Shown: positions 7,699 to 16,489 of the stretch, piece after piece
Layout: every line of letters starts with the position of its first letter
Numbering within the stretch: the first letter of the stretch is position 1
NCBI GenBank assembly: GCA_002083595.1
Contig: MSXT01000087.1
Span: 1 to 25,192, forward strand
DNA from: Proteobacteria bacterium ST_bin16
Lineage (GTDB): Bacteria; Pseudomonadota; Gammaproteobacteria; Burkholderiales; Nitrosomonadaceae
Length of the DNA: 25,192 nt
Reading direction: 5' to 3'
Notes under the pieces: generated by a model
What the model was told of the DNA's origin: nothing
Database searches by the model: none
Seen by the model: only the letters and a program-made list of their open reading frames with translations
Position numbers and translations under genes: made by a program

Positions 7699-7720
7699 GA
7701 AAAAATCTGGTAATTTTCTT
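7694..7720 (+). terminator. Rho-independent terminator of tRNA-Val
   Basis: TACCAGA (7694-7700) pairs perfectly with TCTGGTA (7706-7712) around an AAAAA loop and is followed by ATTTTCTT. The left arm includes the last acceptor-stem base, the discriminator and the CCA of the tRNA. Confidence 0.7.
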
Positions 7721-7998
7721 CCACTATCTCTCCAATTGTGTTTGGACATGATTGTCAATTTAACCAACACAATAAACACATCGCAATACCGGGTTCTTTC
7801 CGGTGTAATGTGAAATCTCACCAGTTTTATCCAATGATCGCAACAATCGAACGCAGGAATGAAACTAACTTGTAACCTGAGACTCAATGGCTAATAATTA
7901 ATGCAAATGGCAGCAGAAGCAAATTTTATGGAATGTGTATTAAGAATGCATGTTTATAAACTAAAAACGGGTGACACTAAGGTTGCAGGGAGAAGATA
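7721..7998. other. Intergenic region between tRNA-Val and creA
   Basis: No convincing gene is seen in this stretch. A minus-strand frame covering most of it has no family resemblance and no ribosome site. An isolated TATAAA at 7955-7960 could be a -10 box for creA, but no -35 box lies at the right distance. AGGGAGAAG at 7987-7995 is the creA ribosome site. Confidence 0.5.
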
Positions 7999-8499
7999 AT
8001 GCAGTTTCAGATCAATAGTAAAAAGAAAATTGCGGTACATTTTATCGGGATGCTGAGCTTGTTTTCATTTGCCGCCGGTATTGCTGTGGCGGAACAAATC
8101 GGCAGTGTTTCAACCAAGTTCAAATTATTGGGCGCAAATGACAAAATCGTTATTGAAGCATTTGATGATCCCGAGATTCCCGGCGCGACCTGTTATTTAA
8201 GCCGCGCAAAAACCGGTGGAGTCGGCGGCGCGGTCGGTGTTGCCGAAGATACATCGGATGCTTCGATCGCGTGCCGTCAGATCGGGCCGATTATATTGCC
8301 GGAAAAAATAAAGAACGGGCATGAAGATGGCAAAGAGGTTTTCAAAAAAAATACATCGCTGTTGTTCAAAACGTTACAGGTGGTGCGGTTTTATGATGCA
8401 AAGCGGAATGTGCTGGTTTATTTGACTTATAGCGACCGGATTATTGAAGGATCGCCCAAAAACAGCATTTCAATCATTCCGATTACACCGTGGCACTGA
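7999..8499 (+). CDS. creA: CreA family periplasmic protein
   Basis: The 166-residue product matches the CreA family, a conserved proteobacterial exported protein of unknown biochemical function, named from its place before the creBCD genes in E. coli. It has a signal peptide with likely cleavage after AVA near residue 31. Conserved family segments follow: FKLLGANDKIVIEAFDDP, CYLSRAKTGG, AEDTSDASIACRQIGPI, TSLLFKTLQVVRF and the IIEGSPKNS end. Two cysteines may form a disulfide. A strong AGGGAG ribosome site precedes the ATG. No creB, creC or creD is present beside it, so the Cre regulatory context is missing here. Confidence 0.9.
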   Translation: MQFQINSKKKIAVHFIGMLSLFSFAAGIAVAEQIGSVSTKFKLLGANDKIVIEAFDDPEIPGATCYLSRAKTGGVGGAVGVAEDTSDASIACRQIGPIILPEKIKNGHEDGKEVFKKNTSLLFKTLQVVRFYDAKRNVLVYLTYSDRIIEGSPKNSISIIPITPWH

Positions 8500-8574
8500 A
8501 GGGGTGATTTTACGGTCAGTAGTGACGTGTAAAATAAATTATTTTGATTGATGGTATTTAAGAGCTCGTAATAT

Positions 8575-8580
8575 TATAAT
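8575..8580 (+). promoter_or_regulatory. Candidate -10 box of hemA
   Basis: A perfect TATAAT hexamer lies about 48 bases before the hemA ATG. TTGATG (8548-8553) is 21 bases upstream, too far for a standard -35, so the promoter is either weak at -35 or helped by an activator. Confidence 0.35.
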
Positions 8581-8628
8581 CGCGAGTTATTTCTTACCCG
8601 TTGCTTTCATTGGCTAACATTATTTCTC

Positions 8629-9882
8629 ATGCAGTTATTCGCCTTCGGTATTAATCACAATACTGCGCCGTTAGATGTGCGTGAGCAGGTCACTTTTCCT
8701 GAAAATACGATGGAATTGGCGCTGAGGGATCTGGTCGGGCGTAATCCGATTAAAGAAGCCGCTATTGTTTCCACTTGTAACCGCACGGAAGTCTATTGCT
8801 GCACCGATAAACCGGAAGATGCCATGGCGTGGCTGGCAGATTTTCATCATTTGCCGACGCGTGAACTGGATCCGTATTTATACAAATTTCCCCGCGAACA
8901 CGCCGTAAAACATGCTTTCCGGGTTGCCAGCGGCTTGGATTCGATGGTGCTGGGCGAACCGCAAATACTCGGACAGCTGAAGAGCGCAGTGAAATCGGCT
9001 GAACATGCCGGGACCCTGGGTCTATTGCTGCATAAGCTGTTTCAGCGCACCTTCTATGTCGCCAAGGAAGTGCGCACCTCGACAGAGATCGGTACCAGCT
9101 CGGTATCGATGGCCGCCGCCGCCGCGCGCTTGGCCGAACGTATTTTCGGCGATATCGGTGAACAGCGTGTGTTGTTTATCGGCGCCGGAGAAATGATCGA
9201 GCTGTGCGCTAATCACTTCGCCGCGCGTAATCCCAAGAAAATAACCGTGGCGAACCGTACCGTCGAGCGCGCCGAAGCGCTGGCCGAACGTTTCAATGCA
9301 CAAGCAATCACACTCAGCGAATTACCGGAACAGTTGGCGTTACACGATATTGTCGTGACGTGTACCGCAAGCCCGTTGCCGATACTGGGCAAAGGCATGG
9401 TCGAACGTGCGATCAAAATCCGCAAGCATCGCCCCATTTTTATCGTCGATCTGGCCGTGCCGCGCGACGTGGAATCGGAAGTGGCGGAACTGGATGATGT
9501 GTTTCTCTATTACGTCGATGATTTGGCAGAAATCGTGAAGGAAGGATTAGATTCGCGCCAGAACGCGGTGGCACAGGCCGAAACCATCATTGATTCCAAC
9601 GTCGTTGATTTCATGCGCTGGCTGGCGACCCGGGAAATGGTGCCGACCATCCGCGCGTTGCGTGACCAAGGTGAGCGTTACCGCCGCCATGAGCTGGAAC
9701 GGGCGCACAAGCTGCTGGAGAAAGGCGAAGATCCGAAAAAAGTCATCGAAGCGCTCAGTAATGGCTTAACCAACAAATTCCTGCATGTACCGTCCAGTAT
9801 TCTGAATCATGCAGCAGCGGATGAACGTGAAGAATTAGTCGAGCTGATTAACCGGTTATACCAGCTGCATCGCCCGCAATGA
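8629..9882 (+). CDS. hemA: Glutamyl-tRNA reductase
   Basis: HemA reduces glutamyl-tRNA(Glu) with NADPH to glutamate-1-semialdehyde, the committed step of tetrapyrrole (haem) synthesis by the C5 pathway. The 417-residue product begins with the FGINHNTAPLDVRE motif and has the catalytic nucleophile Cys50 in STCNRTEVY. It then carries SGLDSMVLGEPQILGQ, the Rossmann motif FIGAGEM, and a C-terminal helical dimerisation region. Full length for the family. Its stop overlaps the prfA start (ATGA at 9879-9882). The hemA-prfA-prmC order matches E. coli and many beta-proteobacteria. Confidence 0.97.
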   Translation: MQLFAFGINHNTAPLDVREQVTFPENTMELALRDLVGRNPIKEAAIVSTCNRTEVYCCTDKPEDAMAWLADFHHLPTRELDPYLYKFPREHAVKHAFRVASGLDSMVLGEPQILGQLKSAVKSAEHAGTLGLLLHKLFQRTFYVAKEVRTSTEIGTSSVSMAAAAARLAERIFGDIGEQRVLFIGAGEMIELCANHFAARNPKKITVANRTVERAEALAERFNAQAITLSELPEQLALHDIVVTCTASPLPILGKGMVERAIKIRKHRPIFIVDLAVPRDVESEVAELDDVFLYYVDDLAEIVKEGLDSRQNAVAQAETIIDSNVVDFMRWLATREMVPTIRALRDQGERYRRHELERAHKLLEKGEDPKKVIEALSNGLTNKFLHVPSSILNHAAADEREELVELINRLYQLHRPQ

Positions 9883-10958
9883 ACAAGAACATCACGGACA
9901 GGCTCACTCGCTTGAGTGTGCGGTTGGAGGAATTAAATCATTTGCTCAGCAGCGAATCCGCCACCGCCGACCTGGACAGTTACCGCAAATTGACGCGTGA
10001 ACATTCAGACATCGTCCCCATCGTAGAACTCTACCGCGCTTACCAGCAAAGCGAACGAGATATTCAAACCGCGCGGGAAATGCATGCCGATCTCGACATG
10101 CGCGCTTTTGCCGAAGCCGAGATACAGACAGGCAAAGAAAAACTGGTAAAACTGGAATCGGAAATACAAAAACAGCTGCTGCCGAAAGATCCCAACGACG
10201 AACGCAATATTTTCCTGGAAATCCGCGCCGGAACCGGCGGCGATGAATCCGCGCTTTTTGCCGGAAACTTGTTTCGCATGTATTCGCGCTTTGCGGAAAG
10301 GCGCGGCTGGCAAGTTGAGATCATTTCGCAAAGTCTGTCGGATATTGGCGGTTATAAAGAGATCATCGCCAAAATTATCGGCCAGGGCGCTTATTCCCGT
10401 CTAAAATTTGAATCCGGCGGGCATCGTGTGCAACGCGTACCCGTCACTGAAACGCAAGGACGGGTGCACACTTCGACCTGCACTGTGGCTGTGATGCCCG
10501 AGGCGGATGAAGTCAGCGAAGTGGTGTTGAATCCCTCCGAGTTGCGCATCGATACATTCCGTGCTTCTGGCGCTGGCGGTCAGCATATCAATAAAACCGA
10601 CTCAGCCGTGCGCGTCACACACTTGCCAACCGGCATTGTGGTGGAATGCCAAGATGGACGCTCGCAACACAAAAACAAAGCGCAAGCGCTGAGCGTACTG
10701 GCAGCGCGTATCCATGCCAAACAGATGCGCGAACAGCATGCGGAACAAGCTGCCACACGGAAATCACTGGTAGGCAGCGGCGAACGCTCGGAACGGATTC
10801 GTACCTACAATTTTCCCCAGGGACGCATAACCGATCATCGCATCAATCTGACGCTCTATAAAATGGATCAGATTATGGATGGCGATATCGACGAATTGTG
10901 TTCGGCATTAATGGCGGAGCATCAGGCAGAACTCTTAGCCGCTTCCGTGCAAGAATAA
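9879..10958 (+). CDS. prfA: Peptide chain release factor 1
   Basis: RF1 recognises UAA and UAG stop codons and triggers peptide release. The 359-residue product has the codon-reading tripeptide P-V-T at 188-190, in the place of the RF1 PxT motif, and the catalytic GGQ at 233-235 within the SGAGGQHINKTDSAVR segment. The N-terminal coiled region and length are normal. It starts inside the hemA stop (four-base overlap), so the two are translationally coupled. It is followed by prmC, whose product methylates the GGQ glutamine. Confidence 0.98.
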   Translation: MNKNITDRLTRLSVRLEELNHLLSSESATADLDSYRKLTREHSDIVPIVELYRAYQQSERDIQTAREMHADLDMRAFAEAEIQTGKEKLVKLESEIQKQLLPKDPNDERNIFLEIRAGTGGDESALFAGNLFRMYSRFAERRGWQVEIISQSLSDIGGYKEIIAKIIGQGAYSRLKFESGGHRVQRVPVTETQGRVHTSTCTVAVMPEADEVSEVVLNPSELRIDTFRASGAGGQHINKTDSAVRVTHLPTGIVVECQDGRSQHKNKAQALSVLAARIHAKQMREQHAEQAATRKSLVGSGERSERIRTYNFPQGRITDHRINLTLYKMDQIMDGDIDELCSALMAEHQAELLAASVQE

Positions 10959-10993
10959 TCAGCCGCGAGGTTGATTATTCTGACTGCATCACT

Positions 10994-11830
10994 ATGCACC
11001 CCCTCACCATTTCCCAAGCGTTAGCAACAGCTTTTCGCGATATCGACCGGATCGACGCGCGTTTGTTGTTGCAGCATGTGCTTGATGCTGATCATGCATT
11101 CTTGCTGACACATCCAGATCGGATACTGACCGCGCAGCAATCGGACGAATTCTCAAATTTGATGCAACGGCGGATGGAAGGTGTACCGGTTGCGTATTTG
11201 ACCGGCGAGCGGGATTTTTATGATTTGACACTCAAAGTCAACGAGGCGGTTCTGATTCCGCGTCCGGAAACGGAATTACTGGTTGAACTGGCATTGCAGT
11301 TGATCCCCCCTGATCAGTCCCGCCGGATCCTCGATTTGGGTACGGGCAGCGGTGCGATTGCGATTACCATCGCCAAACACCGTCCAAAATGCGAAGTTAC
11401 TGCGGTTGATTTATCACCCGCTGCAATTGCCGTTTGCCAATCGAACGCGCAGAACTTGCACATTCAAAATCTGCAACTCGTCACCGGCAGCTGGTTCGAT
11501 GAACTTTCCGGGGAAAAATTTGATCTGATCGTATCCAATCCGCCTTATGTGGCGGACAACGACCCGCATCTGCAACAAGGCGATCTGCGTTTTGAACCGG
11601 CAATGGCGCTATCCGCTGGTGACAACGGTTTGTCGTGCATTCACCAGATCATCAATAAAGCGCCGGATCACTTGGTTAACAGCGGCTGGTTGCTGCTGGA
11701 ACATGGTTACGATCAAGCTGCCGCGTGCGGACAATTGTTGCAGGAAAAGGATTTTAGTAATATTTGTTCCCACCCGGATTTGGCTGGCATAATGCGGGTA
11801 AGCGGCGGTCAATTGAATTTTTTGCTGTAA
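10994..11830 (+). CDS. prmC: Release factor glutamine N5-methyltransferase
   Basis: PrmC (HemK) uses S-adenosylmethionine to methylate the glutamine of the GGQ motif in RF1 and RF2. The 278-residue product shows the N-terminal helical domain, the IPRPETELLVE segment (88-98), the SAM-binding LDLGTGSGAIA (114-123 region) and the catalytic NPPY at 182-185. The ATG at 10994 gives the normal family N-terminus and leaves 35 bases after prfA; an in-frame ATG at 10898 inside prfA would add 32 unrelated residues. No strong ribosome site is seen. Confidence 0.95.
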   Translation: MHPLTISQALATAFRDIDRIDARLLLQHVLDADHAFLLTHPDRILTAQQSDEFSNLMQRRMEGVPVAYLTGERDFYDLTLKVNEAVLIPRPETELLVELALQLIPPDQSRRILDLGTGSGAIAITIAKHRPKCEVTAVDLSPAAIAVCQSNAQNLHIQNLQLVTGSWFDELSGEKFDLIVSNPPYVADNDPHLQQGDLRFEPAMALSAGDNGLSCIHQIINKAPDHLVNSGWLLLEHGYDQAAACGQLLQEKDFSNICSHPDLAGIMRVSGGQLNFLL

Positions 11831-11922
11831 GCTATAAGCAGGGCGCTCGTGTAGTAATTTAGAATGCGGTTCTTTGTTTCTGTATAAAACTTTTGGAATG
11901 ATTTTTTGGAGAAATTAACACT

Positions 11923-12231
11923 ATGAATGTTGAAGATTTAATTGAACAACAAGTGACCACACACCCGGTCGTACTCTATATGAAAGGCACCCCGGACCAG
12001 CCGCAATGTGGTTTCTCAGCCAATGCTGTGAATATTCTGAAGGCTTGTGGTGTTGATAATATTTACGCTGTCGATGTACTGGCGGATCCGGAAATCAGGC
12101 AAGGTATCAAGGATTATTCAAACTGGCCTACCATTCCACAGTTGTACGTGAACGGCGAGTTTATCGGCGGCTCGGATATCGTCACCGAAATGTACCAAAG
12201 CGGTGAACTACAGAAACTGTTTGAAAATTGA
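11923..12231 (+). CDS. grxD: Monothiol glutaredoxin (Grx4 type)
   Basis: The 102-residue protein has the CGFS active site at residues 29-32. It also has the WPTIPQLYVNGEFIGGSDI stretch that binds glutathione and completes the thioredoxin fold. CGFS glutaredoxins carry and deliver 2Fe-2S clusters with glutathione as ligand. GGAG at 11908-11911 is the likely ribosome site, 11 bases from the ATG. It follows prmC after 92 bases, in which TATAAA (11883-11888) may be a -10 box; no good -35 was found. Ends before a convergent gene. Confidence 0.95.
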   Translation: MNVEDLIEQQVTTHPVVLYMKGTPDQPQCGFSANAVNILKACGVDNIYAVDVLADPEIRQGIKDYSNWPTIPQLYVNGEFIGGSDIVTEMYQSGELQKLFEN

Positions 12232-12250
12232 TAGTGGTTTAATCGATTCA

Positions 12251-12294
12251 TTACGATTCAGTTTATTCGCACCGATGAATAAATTGAGTCGTAA
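12251..12294. terminator. Long hairpin between convergent grxD and yqaA
   Basis: The arms at 12251-12268 and 12277-12294 form an 18-pair stem, with only two G-U type pairs and an eight-base loop. It lies between two convergent stops and could serve both strands. No long T-run follows on either side, so intrinsic termination is likely but not certain. Confidence 0.55.
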
Positions 12295-12306
12295 TCGTAA
12301 ATCCAC

Positions 12307-12726
12307 TCAATTCACCGCAACCGCAATCACCCAATAGCGGGCGAACTTTCCCACAGCAATAAATAGCAAAGCCCACAACCAATTAGCGCGCAACCACCCT
12401 GCGGCCACACACAACAAATCGCCAATCAACGGCGCCCAGGATAACAACAAAATCGGCGCGCCATGCCGCCGTACCCACTCCAACCCTCGTGCACTGCCTC
12501 CCGCTTTCTTGAGCACGGCTTTTTCATCCGGCAGCAACCGGCCAATCCAATACGAACTCATCCCGCCCAACGTATTGCCAATGGTCGCCAAAATCAGTGC
12601 CTGCCAGTGCAAATCGGGATACGCCAATAACACCCCTACAAGTACCGCCTCCGATCCGCCGGGGAGCAGGGTGGCAGCTAAAAAACTGCTGGTAAATAAC
12701 GCGATTAGGCTTGATTGTTCGTCCAT
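12307..12726 (-). CDS. yqaA: YqaA family membrane protein (DedA-like)
   Basis: The 139-residue inner-membrane protein resembles E. coli YqaA, a small member of the DedA/VTT (SNARE-associated) superfamily whose larger relatives are linked to lipid flipping and membrane homeostasis. Family features visible are the LFTSSFLAATLLPGGSEAVL start, IGNTLGGMSSYWIGR in the middle, and LLLSWAPLIGDLLCVAAGWLR near the C-terminus. About four hydrophobic segments are seen. It lies 62 bases downstream of the helicase gene on the same strand and may be read from that transcript, but nothing in it suggests a defence role. Confidence 0.85.
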   Translation of the reverse strand: MDEQSSLIALFTSSFLAATLLPGGSEAVLVGVLLAYPDLHWQALILATIGNTLGGMSSYWIGRLLPDEKAVLKKAGGSARGLEWVRRHGAPILLLSWAPLIGDLLCVAAGWLRANWLWALLFIAVGKFARYWVIAVAVN

Positions 12727-12788
12727 GTGAATTATTTGAATTTAGAAAGGACGATAGTTTAACTGGATATTTTGTAAGGTGATGAGGA

Positions 12789-14459
12789 TCAAGCTTCTCT
12801 GACCAAAAACGGCCTCGCATAACCAATAAACTCTTGATGCGGATTGCGTTGCTCGCGCCACCTGTTAGGATTGCTCGGGGGGGTGATTCGAGTTTGGCAA
12901 ACAGTCAGAACCAAACGCTGCTTCGCTCGAGAGACACCAACAAAGAACGCACATCGCTCCTCCGCCTCCTTACCCCAAAATGTCTCATTCTCTGCTCCCA
13001 GGATAATCACAGAGTCGAACTCCAAACCTTTGCTTTTGTGTATAGTCAGGATTCGTACAGCTTGATCATCTGAAAACCTAACCAATGCGTTAATTAAGTT
13101 AGGTTCGATATTTAGCAGCTCTTCTATCCGTGCTTTTGTCTCCTGAATGACTTCACCTAGGCGACTTGTTGATTCGTAATCGGGCGACAAGGCTGTTAAG
13201 CCGCTGCTACCAACTTTGTTCAAAAAAGTCTCGACGAATGACCACGCACTTGGCCATCTATCATCAATAAGATCCATTATTTCTGCTTGTTTCCGCTCTG
13301 CTTTTATAAATCGCTGCCAATCTTGACGAATGTCAGCTTGTTCCACTTCATCTGCAAAAGGAATTAATTGATCCATCAAGCGCAACCATGCTCCTGGTTC
13401 GCGTGAGCCGTACAGTGATAAGAGGTAATCAACAATTAACCTCGCTGTCGGCTCAACGGAAAGGTCCTGTAGTTGTTGCTCATTGCGATAGGGAATGCCG
13501 CGTTTTTCAAGTTCCATCATCAACAAGTCGACATAGAGATCGGGTTGTTTGGAAACCAAAATGGCGATTTCAGCGTGGGGTATGCCTTCGTTCTGTATCC
13601 AGCTTGCGATCAAATTCGCCAAATATTCGGCTTCCTTGTGGCTGGTTTCAAACACCCAGGCGAAAATCTCTCCTTCATCACCCGTAATTTGCTCGTCAGG
13701 CATCATGGATGCTGGGTCCAGGACGCGAATTATCTCGTTCTGCATGCGCAAGAGCCTGGGCTTTGAACGAAAGTTTCGATACATATTTAAGGGCAATGCG
13801 TTAAAGTCGACCGCGAAAGTTGAAAAAATCCCCTCCAAGGCACCCGCCCATGCCATGATCTTTTGTTTGGTATCGCCAACCGCTGTCAGGCGTATCGAAG
13901 TACCTTGGAAAGCCAATTTGACCAGTTGGTATTGTTTGTCTGTACAGTCCTGAAATTCGTCGAGAAAAACATCACTGTAGGTTTTGCGGATGGCGTTTCG
14001 GGCTACTTGTGACGAGTTAAGAATCTCGATTGCCAGAGGAACTAGATCGCTGAATTCAATCTGACGACGGGTAACTTTGCGGAGGCCGATTTTATAATCA
14101 GGATCGAGTGCGTCATCGCCAGTCAAAACAGGTCTAAAGCGATCGATGATACGTTTAGCAAAAGCATGAAACGTATAACTATCCAAGCGCCCAGAAAAAT
14201 CTGAACCACATCGATTGCGAACTCGATTCTTCAAATTTCGACTGGCATCCACTTTGAAAGAAATAGCTAAAATACGATTCGGATAGCGACAAGCGCCCGT
14301 GCGCAACAGGAAATCAGCACGTTGGGCTAGCATTTCGGTTTTTCCTGCGCCTGGACCTGCGGTTAAAGCAAGGCAACGGTCCTGCTCGGTCGCTGCTTTT
14401 AAAGCATTCGGCTCTAACGTTAGCCCTTCTGATGGGCGCCATTCTTCAGGCTTGATCAT
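12789..14459 (-). CDS. gajB: UvrD-like helicase, GajB-like (Gabija defence)
   Basis: The 556-residue protein is a superfamily 1A DNA helicase. Walker A GPGAGKT is at 35-41, motif II DEFQD at 167-171, motif III VGDTKQKIMAWAGA at 194-207, the NFRS motif at 229-232, motif V TIHKSKGLEFD at 472-482 and motif VI VGVSRAKQRL near 507-516. It is much shorter than UvrD or Rep (about 670-720 residues), as is GajB. Its ATG overlaps the stop of the OLD-family nuclease gene by four bases. In Gabija, GajB senses DNA ends or single strands and works with GajA to stop phage replication. The helicase call is certain; the Gabija role is inferred from the pairing. Confidence 0.85.
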   Translation of the reverse strand: MIKPEEWRPSEGLTLEPNALKAATEQDRCLALTAGPGAGKTEMLAQRADFLLRTGACRYPNRILAISFKVDASRNLKNRVRNRCGSDFSGRLDSYTFHAFAKRIIDRFRPVLTGDDALDPDYKIGLRKVTRRQIEFSDLVPLAIEILNSSQVARNAIRKTYSDVFLDEFQDCTDKQYQLVKLAFQGTSIRLTAVGDTKQKIMAWAGALEGIFSTFAVDFNALPLNMYRNFRSKPRLLRMQNEIIRVLDPASMMPDEQITGDEGEIFAWVFETSHKEAEYLANLIASWIQNEGIPHAEIAILVSKQPDLYVDLLMMELEKRGIPYRNEQQLQDLSVEPTARLIVDYLLSLYGSREPGAWLRLMDQLIPFADEVEQADIRQDWQRFIKAERKQAEIMDLIDDRWPSAWSFVETFLNKVGSSGLTALSPDYESTSRLGEVIQETKARIEELLNIEPNLINALVRFSDDQAVRILTIHKSKGLEFDSVIILGAENETFWGKEAEERCAFFVGVSRAKQRLVLTVCQTRITPPSNPNRWREQRNPHQEFIGYARPFLVREA

Positions 14460-16399
14460 TCAGGTAGTTCCGCGAGCTTGGCAATGACAGCATCGGCAAG
14501 TCGTCCGAGTGAATCGGGCATGTCCGCCAGTATTTCGGCGTCCGTCAATTTGGAAAGTGCATTGATGTGTGCGGCGGGTTTACTGCCGAGCTTGAAACGC
14601 TTGTGATAGGTGATGAATAATTTCTGCTCATCCTCGGTGTACTGATCAACGCCATGGTTACTGTCACCCAGTACTGCTTTGATTTTAGCGTCCACTGGAA
14701 GGACTTTATTTGCTTCATCTAATTCGTAGGCCGCTGGAAAACTCTTGAGCATTGAAAAATCAATGTCTAGCGGAGATGAAAAGAAAACGCCCAAAATCTC
14801 AAGTTCATTCAAGTAACTGATATATCTAGGGTTGTTCTCAACATCAAAGAGTTTCCATTCGTCATCATCCCATTTTGGAATCTCATCTATCTTTCCTGCA
14901 GAAGGAAATATTACTGTTGGAGAATAGATTTTCAGTTGGTTAGCAACATAGCGGACTCTGCCCCATCCACCTTGATGCCGTGCCAAGTCCAGATCCAGGA
15001 GCGTTAAAAATGGGATGTCAAGCGCGCTTAGCAGACGCCAAAAATGATTGACGTGGCGCCCACCAAGTGGAACCACAGAAATTGCGAACTCATCCACTGG
15101 AGCGCCTTTTGCTTCGAGCAGGCGAGGCAGTACTAATTCTTCGCTATCGCCTTCGCCAAGTACCACTAAACGCGAGAAATATAATTCCGGATACGCCTTT
15201 ATGGCCTCTCTGACAAATTTATGTGCTTCGTCCGTAGATAGCGGCATCTCAATCCGAGTTACCTGCGTTTGCCGTGCTTTCGAGAGACGTAAATAGCGAA
15301 TATTTTCAGGCTCTACCCGGTACAACATGGAAGGAGCATGGGTGGCAATCAGTGCTTGTGCGTCATCTTTATTAACCAAATCAGTCAACGCTGAAACAAT
15401 ACGGCCTAGATAGTGAGGGGATAGGCTATTTTCGGGTTCTTCTACAGCAACAAGCGTGAACACGGCGGGCTTAAGTTTGGCTGGATCGAAAGTGGCATCA
15501 TTCCCATTGATTACTGAACGTCCGATTGCTTGAGAGGAAAGAACCAATGACAGATAAAGTAAGGATTTTTGGCCATCGCTCAACCGAGAGAAATTCACCA
15601 ATTGCTCGTTGTGTCCAGGAGAAAACGATACCGACAGATGCCGGAGTAGCGCTTCAATTTCACTCGCTACGAAAGTAATTGACGGATCGGCGAAATAGCT
15701 GCCCTTGTGTAATCCTTTCCAAGTTTCAGTCAACCTAGCACTCAACGAAGCGACTGATACGTTACCGCCTAAACTATTACTGATCCGGTCGGTTAAATCC
15801 TTGATTGTTGTCCGCTCGACATCCCAGTTAACTGCACGTAGCAAGCAACCAAGTAAGGCATTTGCGCTGAATGCGATGTGGTCCGCAGGATCACGTCTTG
15901 CAGGAAGATAGTGGACCTGAATGTTGCTGCGTTCGGCACGTGATACCAGTGCTTTACTAAGGGGCGAGCCATCAATATCAAGGTCATACACATACAATAA
16001 TTTGTCATCGATGTCGCCATCCAATCCCATACTAGCTTCGAGGCGAAATCGAACTCGAGGAATACTGTCAGCATCGTCAAGACGCATATGGGCAAAATGT
16101 GTTGGTATCGTCGGGTGCTCGCTAATATCGTCCTGTAATTCTGGGAATAGAAAATCTGCTTCAATCCAAAAATGGCGCTCGTCTTGCGTGTCCGTTTCTG
16201 CATGGGGTACATGGAAATCGGTTTTCTGGATTCTTTTAAGAGCCGGATCGAAAGCGAACAATCGGCATAATGCTTGGAGAACTGCTGTTTTACCAGAGCC
16301 ATTAGGACCGATTAGAAAAGTCAGGTTGTCTAACTCGATTTCTGTTGGTTTAGGACCAAAGCATTGGAAATTCGATAAGCGAATAGTTTTAAGTATCAT
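14456..16399 (-). CDS. gajA: OLD-family ATPase with TOPRIM nuclease, GajA-like
   Basis: The 647-residue protein begins with an SMC/ABC-type ATPase: Walker A GPNGSGKT (31-38), signature LSDGQ (273-277), Walker B VAVEEPE (317-323) and His354 in the ATHAPS switch. A TOPRIM domain follows, with GEGDSE (415-420) and the D-L-D motif at 469-471. This is the class 2 OLD architecture, known to sit next to UvrD-like helicases as GajA of Gabija, a nickase that is inhibited by nucleotides. It is somewhat longer than the best-known GajA (about 580 residues), the extra part lying after the TOPRIM. I chose the ATG at 16399 because the ATPase fold starts there; a TTG at 16462 would add 21 residues. Confidence 0.85.
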   Translation of the reverse strand: MILKTIRLSNFQCFGPKPTEIELDNLTFLIGPNGSGKTAVLQALCRLFAFDPALKRIQKTDFHVPHAETDTQDERHFWIEADFLFPELQDDISEHPTIPTHFAHMRLDDADSIPRVRFRLEASMGLDGDIDDKLLYVYDLDIDGSPLSKALVSRAERSNIQVHYLPARRDPADHIAFSANALLGCLLRAVNWDVERTTIKDLTDRISNSLGGNVSVASLSARLTETWKGLHKGSYFADPSITFVASEIEALLRHLSVSFSPGHNEQLVNFSRLSDGQKSLLYLSLVLSSQAIGRSVINGNDATFDPAKLKPAVFTLVAVEEPENSLSPHYLGRIVSALTDLVNKDDAQALIATHAPSMLYRVEPENIRYLRLSKARQTQVTRIEMPLSTDEAHKFVREAIKAYPELYFSRLVVLGEGDSEELVLPRLLEAKGAPVDEFAISVVPLGGRHVNHFWRLLSALDIPFLTLLDLDLARHQGGWGRVRYVANQLKIYSPTVIFPSAGKIDEIPKWDDDEWKLFDVENNPRYISYLNELEILGVFFSSPLDIDFSMLKSFPAAYELDEANKVLPVDAKIKAVLGDSNHGVDQYTEDEQKLFITYHKRFKLGSKPAAHINALSKLTDAEILADMPDSLGRLADAVIAKLAELPE

Positions 16400-16489
16400 T
16401 CGATGAATTTTTTTATATAATTGACCGGTATTTTTGAGAAATATTCTATCTGATGCAAGCAAATCGGATTGTAGCTTTACTACTGGTCT

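Noticed and set aside
7693..7887. Small minus-strand frame after tRNA-Val
   Set aside because: It begins in intergenic DNA, reads back into the tRNA terminator, has no ribosome site and no resemblance to known proteins.
15793..16302. 169-residue alternative frame within the OLD-family gene
   Set aside because: Same strand but a different frame from the ATPase whose motifs are continuous; no domain is seen and there is no sign of a frameshift.
12789..16462. Housekeeping UvrD/Rep and RecF-type repair genes
   Set aside because: The helicase is far shorter than UvrD or Rep, and the ATPase carries a TOPRIM domain that RecF lacks; their four-base overlap marks the Gabija-type pair.
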